Of a stretch of 64,000 bases of DNA, positions 47,201 through 58,195 are shown piece after piece (positions within the stretch are counted from its first letter, which is position 1; each line of letters begins with the position of its first letter). The DNA comes from Pipra filicauda. Lineage: Eukaryota > Chordata > Aves > Passeriformes > Pipridae. The stretch lies in the NCBI RefSeq assembly GCF_003945595.2, contig NW_024104366.1:806001-870000 (forward strand), given 5' to 3'. The notes beneath the pieces were generated by a model. That model was not told the DNA's origin, did not search any database, and worked only from the letters and a program-made list of their open reading frames with translations. The translations under genes were made by a program, and so were the position numbers.

Positions 47201-50200
47201 ACTCCAATCCACCCCAAGGGAATTATTGATAAGAACCTGGGTTACCCCCCTCCCCTTTTTCTGGGGTGGGTCATAAAAGAAGCCCTGAAGCAGAATTCAG
47301 TAACTAGGCCTGGAGCATAATGAGATACTAGAATTCAACATTTAATCCAGAGGGAAGAACTAAACACAAAGTCAGGGGCTGTGAATATGCCAGGTTTCCT
47401 TCCTCAGAGGGCCTGACAGAGAACAGGGACAGAGGAAGGATGTATTGCATCAAATACAGTTACCAAAACACATCTGGCAGAACCACGGGGTTTTTAGTGT
47501 TGTTTATGCCACCTTTAAAAGCTGTTTTTAAAAAGTGTTTGTGAATGCCCCCCCTTCCCAAACTGTTTTATACTATAGAGTCTGCCTCCAAAAACCTCTG
47601 TTAAACATAGGTAGGGTAGAATTCCAAACCAGAAGTTTCCTCTTATTTTTAAAGATTTAATTAAAAAGAGTAACTATCACACTTTTCCCAAGGCAGGTGG
47701 TTTGTGCCCATCCCATCGACCTCGGCAGAGATGCAGGATCAGGCCAGGGCTGCTGCCAGGACTCCTGCACTGAAGCCCTGGGTTGTGATAAGCACCTGGA
47801 ACTCAGACATGCATTTTGCATTAGACTGTGACTTAAAACAGAGAACAGGCAGGCTGAAGGACTGAAGGTGGGCTGGAAATACTGCAGGACTTCTGCCTCC
47901 CCTACATCGGCATCTCACAATTCGTGGAAACAAAACCAGGTTCTCGTTATTTGATTCTGGGAGCCGAGTCACTTCTCCTGCCAGATGTCAAGCAGGATCT
48001 TTAAACCACATTCAAAGGCAATGCATTAAGGTTTGAGGCCTTGCACACACAGTCACAGGTCGGTTGAGTCTTTGCCCATGCCCAGACCTGAGGCTGCAGC
48101 TTTCCCTTCCTTCAATGCCAGACCATTGCGACACTGAACCACTCAGTGTTCTAAACAAGACTGTCCAGGCCATCCTGCTGGCATGATTCCATGCCTTAAT
48201 TAATGAGCCGTTGGCCCCTTGCTGGGAGAGCCCACGTCATGCTCAGATTTTATCACATTTAGTGCTTCCAAGCAGGGACTGTTGCCAGGAGAGGCAGAAC
48301 TGCCCTCCTCCTTCGTCACATTCCTGCCTCCCTCTCTCGCCAGCTCCAGCATTTCTGTGGTTAAGTGTGGAAAACAACTTTGCTTATTTTTTTTCATCTT
48401 TTAAGAGCTGGGTTTTGTCTGGCTCAGCAAACTAATCCAACTCATGCCCTGCCCACACAAACACCAACTCCAGCACAGAGGAACAGGCAGGACAAGGCAC
48501 GGCCGCTCCTGGCAGTCGCCTCAGCCGGGATCAGCCAGGCCCAGTTCAACATTCCAGGACAACAGACTGATGTGACAGATTAAAAAAGGTAAAGGGATGG
48601 TAACCAGTTCACTTTCCATCACATCAGCAGCTGAGCTGCCTTACCTGAGGCAGCACTGAGAGCCCAAGGTGGGCATAAAGTTAGGACTTCTGCCTTCAGC
48701 CTACGCCCAACTTCCTTGTTTGTTTGGTTTTGGTGCAGGGTGGGGAATAGGAGTGTTCTCTTTCCAGGAAAAGCCTGAATTATACAGCAGGAATCTAGCA
48801 GAGGGTTTGCATCTATTTTGTGTACTCAGTGCTGAAAAAAACCCCCACCATTATATTTATGTACAGTGACAGACTAATTTTGACATCAGAGAAGAAAAAC
48901 CCCTCGCTAACAGAACCAGAGCTGAGAGAGAATCCATGAAACATCAGTCTCCTGCTAAAGCTTGAATATACACTGGTATGATATGAGCTTTTCACCCATT
49001 CCACTGTTTGTGGCCCTGATGTTCATTAACAGAAAGGTAAAATCAGTAGCAGGCAGGCACATAAAGATCCATTTAGGTCCATTCACCCGGGATCTAAACT
49101 GGAGTGAGCTGCTTAGAACCCTGAAACAGCATCAACTTTCTCTCCCTGATGAGATCTCTGAGATCACTGAGATCAACCTGAGCTTTGGCTTTCCAGGAGA
49201 AACAGACTCTGGAATTGTCATACCCAAAGTAAACAGAGATTAAGGAATTAACCCATTGTTCCTCTGTGTCCCCGTGCTAAGCTCGGCTTTGTGTGACCGG
49301 GCACAGCCCCGGGGAAGCAGGAACCATAAGGAACATCCTGAGCTCCACAACTGCAGAATCCTTGGCAGAGATGGAGCAGCTTAGTGTGTATCACGAGGCC
49401 TGCGTGGCTGAGAAAACATCCCAGACTGGATGAAACAATGTCATGGTGAAAAACTGGAGCGGAATAAAAGGCTGCAGCAGCAGCACAGGGCTCCCAGACC
49501 GCCAGCTCACAGCTGGGCTCGGCTTTTGTTAAAGCAAAGTTGATTTCCAGGGCACTTAAAATCCAGTAGGATACTGGCTGAGTAGTGTTCAGACTAGTCA
49601 GTACTGCTGCTACTTATATAAACTCACTGAGAGTTGTAAGTCCACTATTCGTGACGTGTGGAAGAGCTTCTTGGAGGGGTGGGAATAAATCCCAGAGCAC
49701 TGTTTTCAAAAGAATGAACATTGCCATGAGAACACAAAACAAAGCACAAGTAAAACCCAAGTTCTTCCCAGAGGAGGGAATATTAACTTGCCTGCTTTCA
49801 AGAAACCCTTCTAATGATGATCAGTCTTCTCCCTGGCAGTGTTTTATGCCACGGACAGCAAATGACATGGACATTAAAGCCATCACTGCTGTTCTCCCAA
49901 GCACATTCAGAACTTCTGATAAAAGCTGAAAGATTCCCATGGCAAGAAACAACACAGACTAAAGAAATTTATACCAGAGAGTTACTTACTATAACTTCTA
50001 GTCATGAGTTGTCTGATTATACAGCTTGGATACCCTAAATGCAGATTATGAAAAACACACACATATAAGTTCATGAATGAACAAAACCCTGCACTTGCTT
50101 AGGGCAGGCACAGGAACCAGAAGCCTGTTAAGTTTGTTAGACTTAAGCTTTCCTTAGACTTCAGAAGTGCTGCAGGACTGAGTCAATGAGCCTTTGGAAA

Positions 50201-53058
50201 GCAGCTCACTTGGCACCCAAACAATCACCCAGTGTGCTGGAGAGCAGAGAACATTTCCCTCTGTCACCCCAAGTGTGCCAGACACCCAGCTTTCCTCTGA
50301 GACAGCAAAAACACCATTCCAGGATTTCCCAAGGTGGCTTTAAGCTTCCAGGTAAGCTCCCTGCCCCGCTGTGTATTCCTCTGCTGGCTTTCCCACAGCA
50401 GCTTCCATTAACATCAGCATAACTGTCCAGCTGGGATCACACACGGGCACCATCCACAGATCCTGCAGGAACAGCAGGGACACACAGGATCTCCCTAGTG
50501 AAATGATTAAATCTACTAAGAAAGATTAAATCTACCAGAGAACTAAGAAAGCTTAAGGATTCTTCAAGCTGTATTAAAACAAACAAACAAAAACCCCAAC
50601 AAAATCCTCGAGTTAATCAGCTTTCTTTTAGTTTTACTTAAAACATTTCAACCATATGGAAATATTTCCATTAAAAATACAGGCTTTTACATATAAACTC
50701 AACATATTTATTTTCACTTAAATTATAGATTTAAAGTGGTTTTGCATAAAAATCACGAAGCTTATGGATTATAAAACAGCCTAAAGTCAGAGAGGAAAAT
50801 ATCCAAACAACGGGATATAAAAAAAATGCACCAGTTCAGCTGGTGACTGACAACTTGAACCCAGAATAGCTGAGCAGTGCCTTAGTGTGTCTGAGGGGAA
50901 CTCACTTTCCAGCGAGCCACAGACAATTGGCTGCCTTTAGTAACAGCCCAATGAGGACAGTTTCCAGAAATGGAAAAAAAGAGGTTTCGTTTTCCACCAG
51001 AAAACCATCCCAGCCCTTCTCCCTTTCCCAGCTCCTTAATTACTCCTCAGGATTGTGTTCTCCTGCAAGCCCTCAATTAGTCTGACCCACAATCCTGCTG
51101 GTGAATGGGCAGGTTTTTCTCCTTCCTCCACCTCCGAGGAAATTTAATCCCTCCCCTCCCCTAAGTTCTGAAGGGCAGCAGAGAGGGAGGGATGGCATTA
51201 CAGTGGAGACAAAGACCTGAGCAGAAACCAGCAGAAAGAGAAATTAGGAAGTTAAACAGGACCAGTGTGAGCCAGAAGGTGAAGAAACTGCAAAAGATGA
51301 GGAAAGTTAGAAAAAGATAAGTTTTACTTCTCCTTTTAAGCTCACTACCAAACTAGGCCAAGAAACACAGCAGGAACTCACTTATTAGAACTGTTGCAAT
51401 AAGTTTGATTTAGAAGTGACTTGGCTAAGCCTAAAGTCAGGCTCTGCTGAGGTCTTCCAGCAGACCCCTGGGCCACATCTTCAAATCGTGTGCTGTCACC
51501 CACACACAGGGAAGGGAGAAACCCCGAGGGAGCACCATGTCCTGGAGTCTGAGAGGAGGCTTAAAGTGCTGTGTTTGCAGGTCCCTGTACCACGGGCAGA
51601 GCCCCTCCTGCTCCAGCCCCGCTGCTACACGGCACAGAAAGGGACACGTCCACACAGAAATCAGGATGTGTTTCCCTGAAAACGTGGCTTTTAGCGGTAA
51701 AAACAAGCAAGAAGCTTGTTTTGAGAGCACTGGAATAGGTTAACAGGACAACTCCCTTATCTCCAGGCTGACAGACACACCGAGCACTGCCTGAAAGACA
51801 GCCAGACCTGCCCAGGGAAACGCCAGTTCCTAACATCCATTTATAAACTTCAGGAGTGTGTGTGGAAGAGCTTGTTGGAGTGGGTGGAGGGGTGGGGATA
51901 AACCCCAAACACACGGTGTTTTCAAAGGAATGAACATTTCCATGAGAACACAAGACAAAACAAAGCACAAGCCCAACTCAAGTTCTTCTCAGAAGAGGGA
52001 ATATTAACTTGCCCGTTTTCAAGAAACCCTTTTAATGGTGACTAATTTCGGCATCTTTTCATCTCATGGACAACAAATAATAACATGCACATTAAAGCCA
52101 CAACTGGCCCCCCCGACACACTCAGAACTTTTGATAAAAGCTGACAACAGCGAACACATACATTTAACCAAACCCTCACACTTAAGCAGGGATTTGGTGG
52201 AGAGTTTTGTCTGCTAGAATTAAAAAACACCACCGTGGTAAATCAGGGCCTGATTCCCAGGCGATGCCCTGTTTTTCTAATATATTTCCTTGACCTCTCC
52301 CCGAAGTGAGGCGAACATGGGACGGGAAGGGAACACCACAGAGGGGCCGGGCACTGTTCTGACCTCAGAATCACGAGGGAGTGACGCGACAGCCACACGG
52401 GACATCCCCATGGGGAAAGGGAGGTGTCCCCCCTTCCCCAGTGGGGACAACCCTGGCACAAACCCCGCGGGGAGGGGCAGGACAGCCCGGAGAGGGGGAA
52501 ATGACCTGTAAAATAATGGTAATAAGCTGAAAAACAAAGGCAAAAGGTAGGAAATAGAGACGTTAGGGTAAAAAATAAGGGCACTAGGGTAGGGAAAAAA
52601 GGTCCTAGGATAGAAAATAAAGATATCAGGGTAGAAGATAAAGGTATTAGGGTAGAAAATAAAGGCATCAAGTAGGAAATAAAAGTATTAGGGGAGAAAA
52701 TAAAGGCCCTGGAGTGGGAAATAAAGGCATTAGGGTAGGAAATAAAGGCACTGCGGTAGGAAGCCCGGCAGCCCGGCTGTGTCTGTGCCGTGCAGGCCCC
52801 GCCCCGGCCCTCCCGACCTGTTGCCCAGCTCAGGCCCGGCCCGGCGCAGCCCCCCCGCTCACCGCGCTTGTTCTTGGTGCCGTGCTTGCGGGCGGCCGCC
52901 AGCTCCTGCTCGATCTTCTTCTCCAGGAACTCCTGCTTCTTGCTCAGCATCTCCTCCGTGTCGCGGAGTCGCTGGATCGCCTCCTGCGGGGAAGGGCCCT
53001 TCCCGCCGCCCTTCCCGCCGGCGCCCGTCCCGAACAGCTTCCCCAGGAGCCCCGACAT
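32139..53058 (-). CDS. Charged multivesicular body protein 4B (ESCRT-III), complete
   Basis: Five coding exons (53058-52863, 36585-36408, 35706-35592, 35071-34945, 32206-32139) join in frame to 227 codons; human CHMP4B has 224. All introns are GT-AG. CHMP4B is the main Snf7-type ESCRT-III subunit. It polymerises on membranes to drive multivesicular-body budding, cytokinetic abscission, nuclear-envelope sealing and virus release, and is disassembled by VPS4. Visible parts: Gly-rich N-terminus (residues ~10-21), the basic helical hairpin (EAIQRLRDTEEML, then ALKRKKRYEKQLAQ), the acidic C-terminal half (MAELEELEQEELDKNLLE), a LPNVPS linker, and the C-terminal amphipathic helix MKELEAWAGTM that in the family binds the ALIX Bro1 domain. 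Sequence identity to the mammalian protein is very high except at the Gly-rich N-terminus. The ATG at 53058 has G at -3; no in-frame ATG lies upstream. Confidence 0.97.
32207..34944 (-). other. CHMP4B intron 4
   Basis: 2.7 kb, GT-AG. It contains a CR1 3' tip (plus sense) at about 34495-34560. No other gene was seen. Confidence 0.9.
34495..34560 (+). mobile_element. CR1 3' tip
   Basis: GGCTGGATGATCTTGGGGGT, then TTCCAACC and a terminal TGTGATTCT. Confidence 0.7.
34945..35071 (-). CDS. CHMP4B coding exon 4
   Basis: Residues 164-205 plus one base, DELMAELEELEQ to PSISIPSKP. It holds the acidic segment and the LPNVPS motif, and the donor is G|GTAGGG. Confidence 0.97.
35072..35591 (-). other. 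CHMP4B intron 3
   Basis: 520 bp, GT-AG, with a CR1 fragment on the plus strand at about 35440-35565. Confidence 0.9.
35440..35565 (+). mobile_element. CR1 3' fragment
   Basis: GTGGTTGGACTTGATCATCT and CTTTCCAACCCAACGGATTC match the CR1 sense 3' end. Confidence 0.75.
35592..35706 (-). CDS. CHMP4B coding exon 3
   Basis: Residues ~125-163, DIDKVDELMQ to GEEFDE. Acceptor TTACAG, donor GTATGT-like. It holds helix 4. Confidence 0.97.
35707..36407 (-). other. CHMP4B intron 2
   Basis: 701 bp, GT-AG. No repeat or gene recognised. Confidence 0.9.
36408..36585 (-). CDS. CHMP4B coding exon 2
   Basis: Encodes residues 66-124 plus two bases: AALQALKRKKRYEK to AAHDN, with the final Met codon split (AT|G). 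The acceptor is GTGCAG and the donor is GTAAGT. This is the core of the ESCRT-III hairpin. Confidence 0.97.
37585..37740 (+). mobile_element. CR1 fragment
   Basis: GTCCAAGGCCAGGTTGGACG and GTGTCCCTGCCCATGGCAGG, ending ATTCTATAA. Confidence 0.85.
38014..38036. repeat. (CA)n microsatellite
   Basis: About 11 uninterrupted CA dinucleotides. Confidence 0.95.
45285..45740 (-). mobile_element. CR1 fragment
   Basis: Starts GGAATCATGGAATGGGTTGG, runs through GCCACGGGCAGGGACACC, and continues to a CTGGCTCCAGAGC-type 5' part. Sense strand is minus, the same as CHMP4B. Confidence 0.85.
46450..47215 (+). mobile_element. Possible degraded retroviral LTR
   Basis: AATAAACCCTACC followed ~20 bp later by TCAGACACCG and GTGTCGTTTCACTCC, then AAGGGAATTATTG, resembles the R/U5 end of an avian endogenous-retrovirus LTR on the plus strand. 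Limits are uncertain and no internal retroviral genes are present. Orientation is antisense to CHMP4B. Confidence 0.35.
46605..46760. repeat. ~100-bp tandem duplication
   Basis: ACTTTTGCATTATACCTCTG (46607) recurs as ACTTTTGCATTATCCCTCTG (about 46709). In both copies a GCCCATCC motif follows within ~25 bp. Confidence 0.75.
49655..49935. repeat. Direct duplication, copy 1
   Basis: Matches 51850-52145 over about 280 bp, at roughly 80% by eye. Shared blocks include GGAATATTAACTTGCC, TTTCAAGAAACCCTT and TTCTGATAAAAGCTGA. Confidence 0.85.
51850..52145. repeat. Direct duplication, copy 2
   Basis: Second copy of the 49655-49935 segment in the same orientation, about 2.2 kb away and ~700 bp from exon 1. 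TTTTGATAAAAGCTGA ends the match. Confidence 0.85.
52535..52765. repeat. 21-bp minisatellite next to exon 1
   Basis: About ten imperfect copies of GGTAGAAAATAAAGGCATTAG. It lies ~100 bp inside intron 1 and abuts the CpG island. Confidence 0.9.
52863..53058 (-). CDS. CHMP4B coding exon 1
   Basis: Encodes residues 1-65 plus one base. It starts MSGLLGKLFG and ends TKNKR, with donor G|GTGAGC. It includes the Gly/Lys-rich N-terminal loop and the first helix. Confidence 0.96.
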
Positions 53059-53195
53059 GGCTGCGCGGGGCCGGGCCGAGGCCGTGCAGCTGCGGTGCCG
53101 CTCCCGCCGCTCCGCTCCCCTCACGCACCAGACCCGAGGCCCGAGGCCGCCGCCGGGGCCCCGCCCGCCCGCCTCGCCCCGCCGCCCCCGCGCCG

Positions 53196-53220
53196 CCTAC
53201 AACTCCCGGCGTGCCTTGCA
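53196..53220 (+). promoter_or_regulatory. ZNF143/THAP11-like site
   Basis: CCTACAACTCCCGGCGTGCC closely matches the known ACTACAACTCCCAGCATGCC promoter motif. Two shorter core copies on the minus strand lie at 53257-53271 and 53298-53312. Confidence 0.65.
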
Positions 53221-53352
53221 GCGCCCGCGCAGCGCCCGCCGCCGGGCCCCGCGCGCGGGGCGTGCCGGGAGGTGGAGGCTCGGGCGCAGCGGCGCGCGGG
53301 GCACGCCGGGAAGGCGGAGTCCGCCGAGCGGAACGCGGCAGCGGCGGGCGAG

Positions 53353-53377
53353 TGACGTCAGAGCGGGTGTGACGTCA
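53353..53377. promoter_or_regulatory. Twin cAMP response elements
   Basis: Two perfect palindromic TGACGTCA sites at 53353-53360 and 53370-53377, 17 bp start to start, ~300 bp upstream of the CHMP4B ATG. Confidence 0.8.
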
Positions 53378-53534
53378 CGGGGCCGGGAGGAAGGGCGGGG
53401 CCGGAGCCGAGCGGGGACAGCCGGGGGGTGAGGGGAGCACCCCCGGCCGTGGGGCCGCCCCGGGAGCCCCTCACCGCGCAGGGACGGGAAGGGACAGCAG
53501 GGGCTCACGGGGCCCGGGGGGACCCGGCTCAGGT

Positions 53535-53965
53535 GGAGGGTCATGGAATGGTGCGGGTTGGAAAAGGGCTCTGAGGTCACCGAGTCCACCCTGTGCCCGA
53601 TCCCCTCCTTGTCCCCCAGCCCAGAGCACTGAGTGCCACGGCCAGGCCTTCCTGGGACACCTCCCGGGATGGGGACTCCACCACCTCCCTGGGCAGCCCC
53701 TGCCAATGCCTGACCACCCCTTCCAGGAAGAAATTTTCCCTGATATCCAACCTAAACCTCCCCTGGCACAGCTTGAGGCTGTTTCCTCTCCTCCTGTCCC
53801 TTGTTCCCTGGGAGCAGAGCCCGACTTCCCCCCGGCTCCCCCCTCCTGTCAGGGGGTTGCAGAGCCAGAAGGTCCCCCCTGAGCCTCCTTTTCTCCAGGC
53901 TCCCTCAGCCGCTCCTGGTGCTCCAGCCCCTTCCCCAGCTCCGTCCCCTTCCCTGGACATGCTTT
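53535..53965 (-). mobile_element. CR1 abutting the CHMP4B promoter
   Basis: TCATGGAATGGTGCGGGTTGG, CACTGAGTGCCACGGCCAG and CTTTTCTCCAGGC-type landmarks. It marks the upstream limit of the CpG island. Confidence 0.85.
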
Positions 53966-53969
53966 AAGT

Positions 53970-55995
53970 GACCAAGAAGTGACCGTGGGAGCCTTCCCGG
54001 TGCCAGAGCTGGGAGCCAGGAGTGGGCTGGGTGTGATTCCCGGACAAACCCTTCCTTCTCTAGCTCCATCCTCACTGCTGGAGTGACCCCCCCTCAGGCA
54101 CAGCCGCCTCCGGTGGCGAGATCATGTACGGGAAAATTTATCCTTTTAAACTTCCCTTTCTAACTTGCCACCTGTCCCAAAGCAGTTCTTCAATCCAGGG
54201 GTATTGTTGCCTCATTGGTGGTGACTATTTGTGAGCTCATTTCCTGGACACTTGAGTCACTCCCTCCGAGCTGTGGAGGCAGCACAGTCATATTTCCATG
54301 CTGGAATCCATAATTTCACAGTACCTATGGACAAAGTCCCAGGAGAAAACTGAGGTGCCTGGTGCCAAGATTTCCTGGATACTTTCAAATTCTGCTCCTT
54401 TGTGCTTGGCCTCAACCACCTGGAAGAGTGATAAACCCCTATCTCCAGTCAGCGGGGTTGTGAAAACAAGTTAATTAGTAACACACTCGGACAATAACAG
54501 TGTTTGCCACTGGAAATGGCCCAAGGAAATCAATCTGGAGCCGGGCTGGAGTAGTTGGTGCTCTGTAGAACAGGCTGGGATATACACACCACAGGGAAAA
54601 GAGGAAAAATGAACCAAACAAATGCTTGCCCGGCAACAGAGGGTTTTCCCAGCCAGGAGTAAGAGGGAAAAGCACTGCAAGGGAAATACAAGGAGCTTCC
54701 CATGTACCAGGTGGGAGTTCAGCAGCTGAGCTGTGTAAGGGCTCCTGCCTTGGTCCACCTTGGTAACATTGCCATTGAAGACAGGTGGGAAAGGCAAATA
54801 AATACACAGGAGAATCCCACTGAGGCTGATGGAATCACTCCCAGGGCAGGAAAGCTCCCAGCTGACAGCATGGGAGGCTGAGCAGGGTAAGGAAGAGCTT
54901 TTACCTGCCTGTTTCTCACTCTCACAGTATCTGCTGTCAGCGAGCACCACGGACCTCTGCTCTGCTCCAGTGCTCCCAGGGGATGGCTTTGGCTCTGGAA
55001 CTTCCAGAAAATGGCAAGATGCTTCTGCTGGTGGGTTTGTAAAGAAAACAGTTGTTCCCAGGACACAGGATGGAACCAACCCTGTGGAAAGGTGCTGGGG
55101 GGAAAACCAGTGCCCTGAGCAGCTTCGATCCACCTCGGCCCACGCTGCAGCTGAGCAGTGGGCAGGGCTCTTCCAAGGAAACAGAAACAAGGGGGAAATT
55201 CTGGGCAGAATTCTTCCCTCCAGGGAAGAAGAGCTTGTAGATAGCTCAGCTCATGCCAGGTTTGCAGGAGCTGAAGCAACTGGACAAGACTAGGACAGGG
55301 AGGAAAATCAGTGCAAGGTTTAGTCTGAGAGGACAGTCGTACGCCCAAGATAAAACTTGTTTTGGTTCAACACCACCCCACATGCAAACACGTATCCACC
55401 AGCCAGGGTGGCATCTTTGAGTCCCACAGTCATGTTAAGGAAACTTCCCAGTCTTGTATTCCTCAACAGTCACATCCTGGCTGTTTTGTGGCTCTGCTCC
55501 CACCCTCTGAATTACACTCAGTGTAGCCAGTGCAGACCAGGTTCCAGCATCCCACTGAGCCTGCGCCGAGCTGGGGGAAAGCAGGATTTGGGAAGGGAAG
55601 ACCAGGCCTCCAGACAGTGCCACCATCGTCATCTCAAAATAAACCCGACTGCAGAGACCACATAATGACATGTACAGAGTGGTACAGAGGGAAGGGGAAT
55701 AGGAAAAGTATATTTAGCGAACTATTTCCTGATACTGTTCCCCCTGTGGGAGAGCTGAGTGCTTAAAACAAACACTGTGGGTAAATAAACTCTGCCCTTC
55801 AAGGCAGGCAGGAAGTTTCACAGCAGCACAGACACACCCAAGCAGGAAGGGCCACCTGGATGTCCCCGGCCCAGCCAGCTCCTCCCAAGCACGTCTGCTC
55901 AGAGCAGGATGCTCTGACCAGTTTGGTACTGGGGTCTCCCAGCCTCTCCTTTATTTGACCACCCATGGTGGACTTTTCTTCATATCAAATCAGAA
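53970..55995. other. Intergenic, no gene recognised
   Basis: Unique sequence between the CHMP4B promoter and the next CR1. No exon-like structure. Confidence 0.45.
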
Positions 55996-55999
55996 GTTA

Positions 56000-56500
56000 G
56001 AATCATGGAATGGTTTGGGTTGGAAGGGACCTCAAAAATCATCCAGTTCCGCTCCCTGCCATGGGCAGGGACACCTTCCACTAGCCCAGGTTGCTCCAAT
56101 CCCCGTCCAGCCTGGCCTTGGACACTTCCAGGGATGGGGCAGCCACAGCTTCTCTGGGCAACCTGTGCCAGGGCCTCACCACCCTCCCAGGGAAGGATTT
56201 CTTCTCAATATCCTACCTAACCCTGCCCTCCTTCTGCTTAAGGCCATTCCCCCTTGTCCCATCACTCCAAGCCTTTATGAGAAGTCCCTCTCCAGCTTTC
56301 TTGTAAGCTCCTTCAGGTGCTGCAAGTTGCCACATTCCAATGTGTCCCTGTCACCTCTGGTCCATCCCTGTGCACCTCTGGAGCTTGGCTCCATCTTCTC
56401 CACCTCATCCTGTGAGGCAGCAGCAAGACCTCTCCTTAACCTCTTGTAAACCCTCAGCAACCCCTTCTCCAGCCTCCTCCTGTAAGCCCTGAGCTCCATT
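56000..56500 (-). mobile_element. CR1 fragment
   Basis: GAATCATGGAATGGTTTGGG, TTGGAAGGGACC and CTGCCATGGGCAGGGACACC, extending through the TCCCTCTCCAGC part. Confidence 0.9.
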
Positions 56501-56509
56501 TCCTCACAG

Positions 56510-58195
56510 CCAACAACAGCTGGAGGTGCAGAAACACCACAAGAAAAAAGTCAAATGAGCAAAAAATGAGTTAGGAAAGTGAGGGAGTGAAGTGCTGGCA
56601 GGACCCATCCTGAAGGGAACTGTGTGACAGTGGCCCAGGAGTGACAGTGTAATCCATCATTAGACATCCCAGCCTGGCAGAAAAGGAACGCCAGGAGACA
56701 CACGATGGGTACTGCCCTCTGCAAGCTGCTATTTTTGAGATTTAAAGTTTTTAAGATTTAAGCAAGGAGACAAGAAAAGCACCCTGAGGTCAAGCAAGGG
56801 CTGGAGCTCAGGCAGGCTGCAGGATCAGCCCAGTCAGACCAGTTGGCTCCAGTGGCCAAACACCCACCGTTTCCCAGAGAGGAAGGCTGGGATTCCACAG
56901 CCAGCATTTCAGTACCCAGGACTGACTGAACCCACGCTCTGGATAAACAGGCTGGAAATACAGCACTTTGCATCCACAGACAGCTGAGCATCTCATTACA
57001 CAGATTTACCAGGGGAAAGCCCAGCTCAGCTCACCTACACGTGGAACAGGGAGAAAGCATCCCAGGAGGACCTGGAGGCAGCAGCAATGTGCAGGTCTGG
57101 GTCAAGTTCCCTTCCCCAACAGCCAGTGCATCCTGTGGCAGCCTAAAAATGGAGGCTGAGGTACAGGAGGAGCCTGGCAGGGCAGTGAGACTTTGGGACT
57201 CCTACTTGGGAAATCAGAGAAGAATCCAAGTGGATAAGAGAACTGTCCCATTCATACCAGACTTTCTTGCTGTTTAACCACACGAACTCCCCAGTGAATT
57301 TGCTGACAACTGGCCCACAGGACTGAGCTAAGGGAAGGTGGAGGCTGGGAAGCAGCTGACAGAGCTTCTTTGCAGCACCTAGCCCAGAGCTGACACTGGA
57401 ACACCAGCTCCTGGATGTATCACAGGTTTCCTGGACAGGTCACCTCACCCAGGCCACTGTACACAGGGGTCATGTTTAACTGTTCCCAGGGATTGGCTCA
57501 CTGATGCCAAAGGCACTCAGAGATCCTTGGATATGTGGACAAACCATGAACAAAACACTGTGGAGAGAAGAGCAACCTGAGAGAAGAGCCAACACACGCA
57601 TGTGCTCCCACACAGACTCCACAGGGCACGTGAGGTCCAGGGTGTTTATAACTCGTGTGGTACAGACACGGTGATCTTTCTACTGAGAGACACAGAGAGA
57701 AGATACCAGACACAAGTCTACCAGGGTATTTCTGAACAGTGTTCCCAAAGGATCTCAGGATGAACTCGCTTCCACTAGGAAGGATCAATTGCTTGCTCTC
57801 AGAAGGGCCACCCAAATACTGGGCAATACAGCTTTTAGGCCAGAAAAACCACAGATGGGACAGGCTGTGATTTGCAAAGCCACCAGATTTCAGCAGCTCT
57901 GTGTGTTGCAGGTTTGCACGCTCCTTCTTCTTACCCTGATTCAGGGATCTTTGTCTTTCTTGCCCTAAGCAGACCCGTGATGCAGAGGGACAAGAAATAA
58001 TGGAGCCGCCCTCTTCAGTGCCTCGTAGCCACCAGTGGCTTCCAAGCAGTCCTCTGCTCAAGGATGGGAAGACTCAGTGGAGATGAAAGTCATCCTCTCC
58101 CATATCCATCTACCTCCCCACCAGAGCTTTGGTCTTTTTCACTGGGATAGATTTGAGCACCGAGTCCAACAGCCACACAGTGGCTCTGGGCACGG
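56510..58195 (-). other. ZNF341 3'UTR and intergenic DNA
   Basis: The region begins directly after the ZNF341 stop codon, so its upper part is 3'UTR. I find no convincing poly(A) hexamer close to the stop; the first minus-strand AATAAA below it is near 55949-55954, beyond a CR1. Confidence 0.45.

Larger units (their letters stand above)
36586..52862 (-). other. CHMP4B intron 1
   Basis: 16.3 kb, GT-AG. It contains CR1 fragments, a (CA)n microsatellite, a possible LTR, a ~100-bp tandem duplication, a ~280-bp direct duplication and a 21-bp minisatellite next to exon 1 (listed separately). Otherwise AT-rich unique sequence with no nested gene seen. Confidence 0.9.
52760..53530 (-). promoter_or_regulatory. 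CHMP4B CpG-island promoter
   Basis: Very GC- and CpG-rich, TATA-less, spanning exon 1 and ~450 bp upstream. It carries two perfect TGACGTCA elements and three ZNF143/THAP11-like motifs. This suits a housekeeping ESCRT gene. Confidence 0.85.

Noticed and set aside
52243..53124. 293-codon minus frame through CHMP4B exon 1 and beyond
   Set aside because: Only the first part is CHMP4B exon 1. The rest reads through a strong donor into intron 1 minisatellite.
52714..53431. Long plus-strand frames in the CpG island
   Set aside because: Overlapping Arg/Pro/Ala-rich frames are expected in stop-poor GC-rich DNA. There is no start context or domain.
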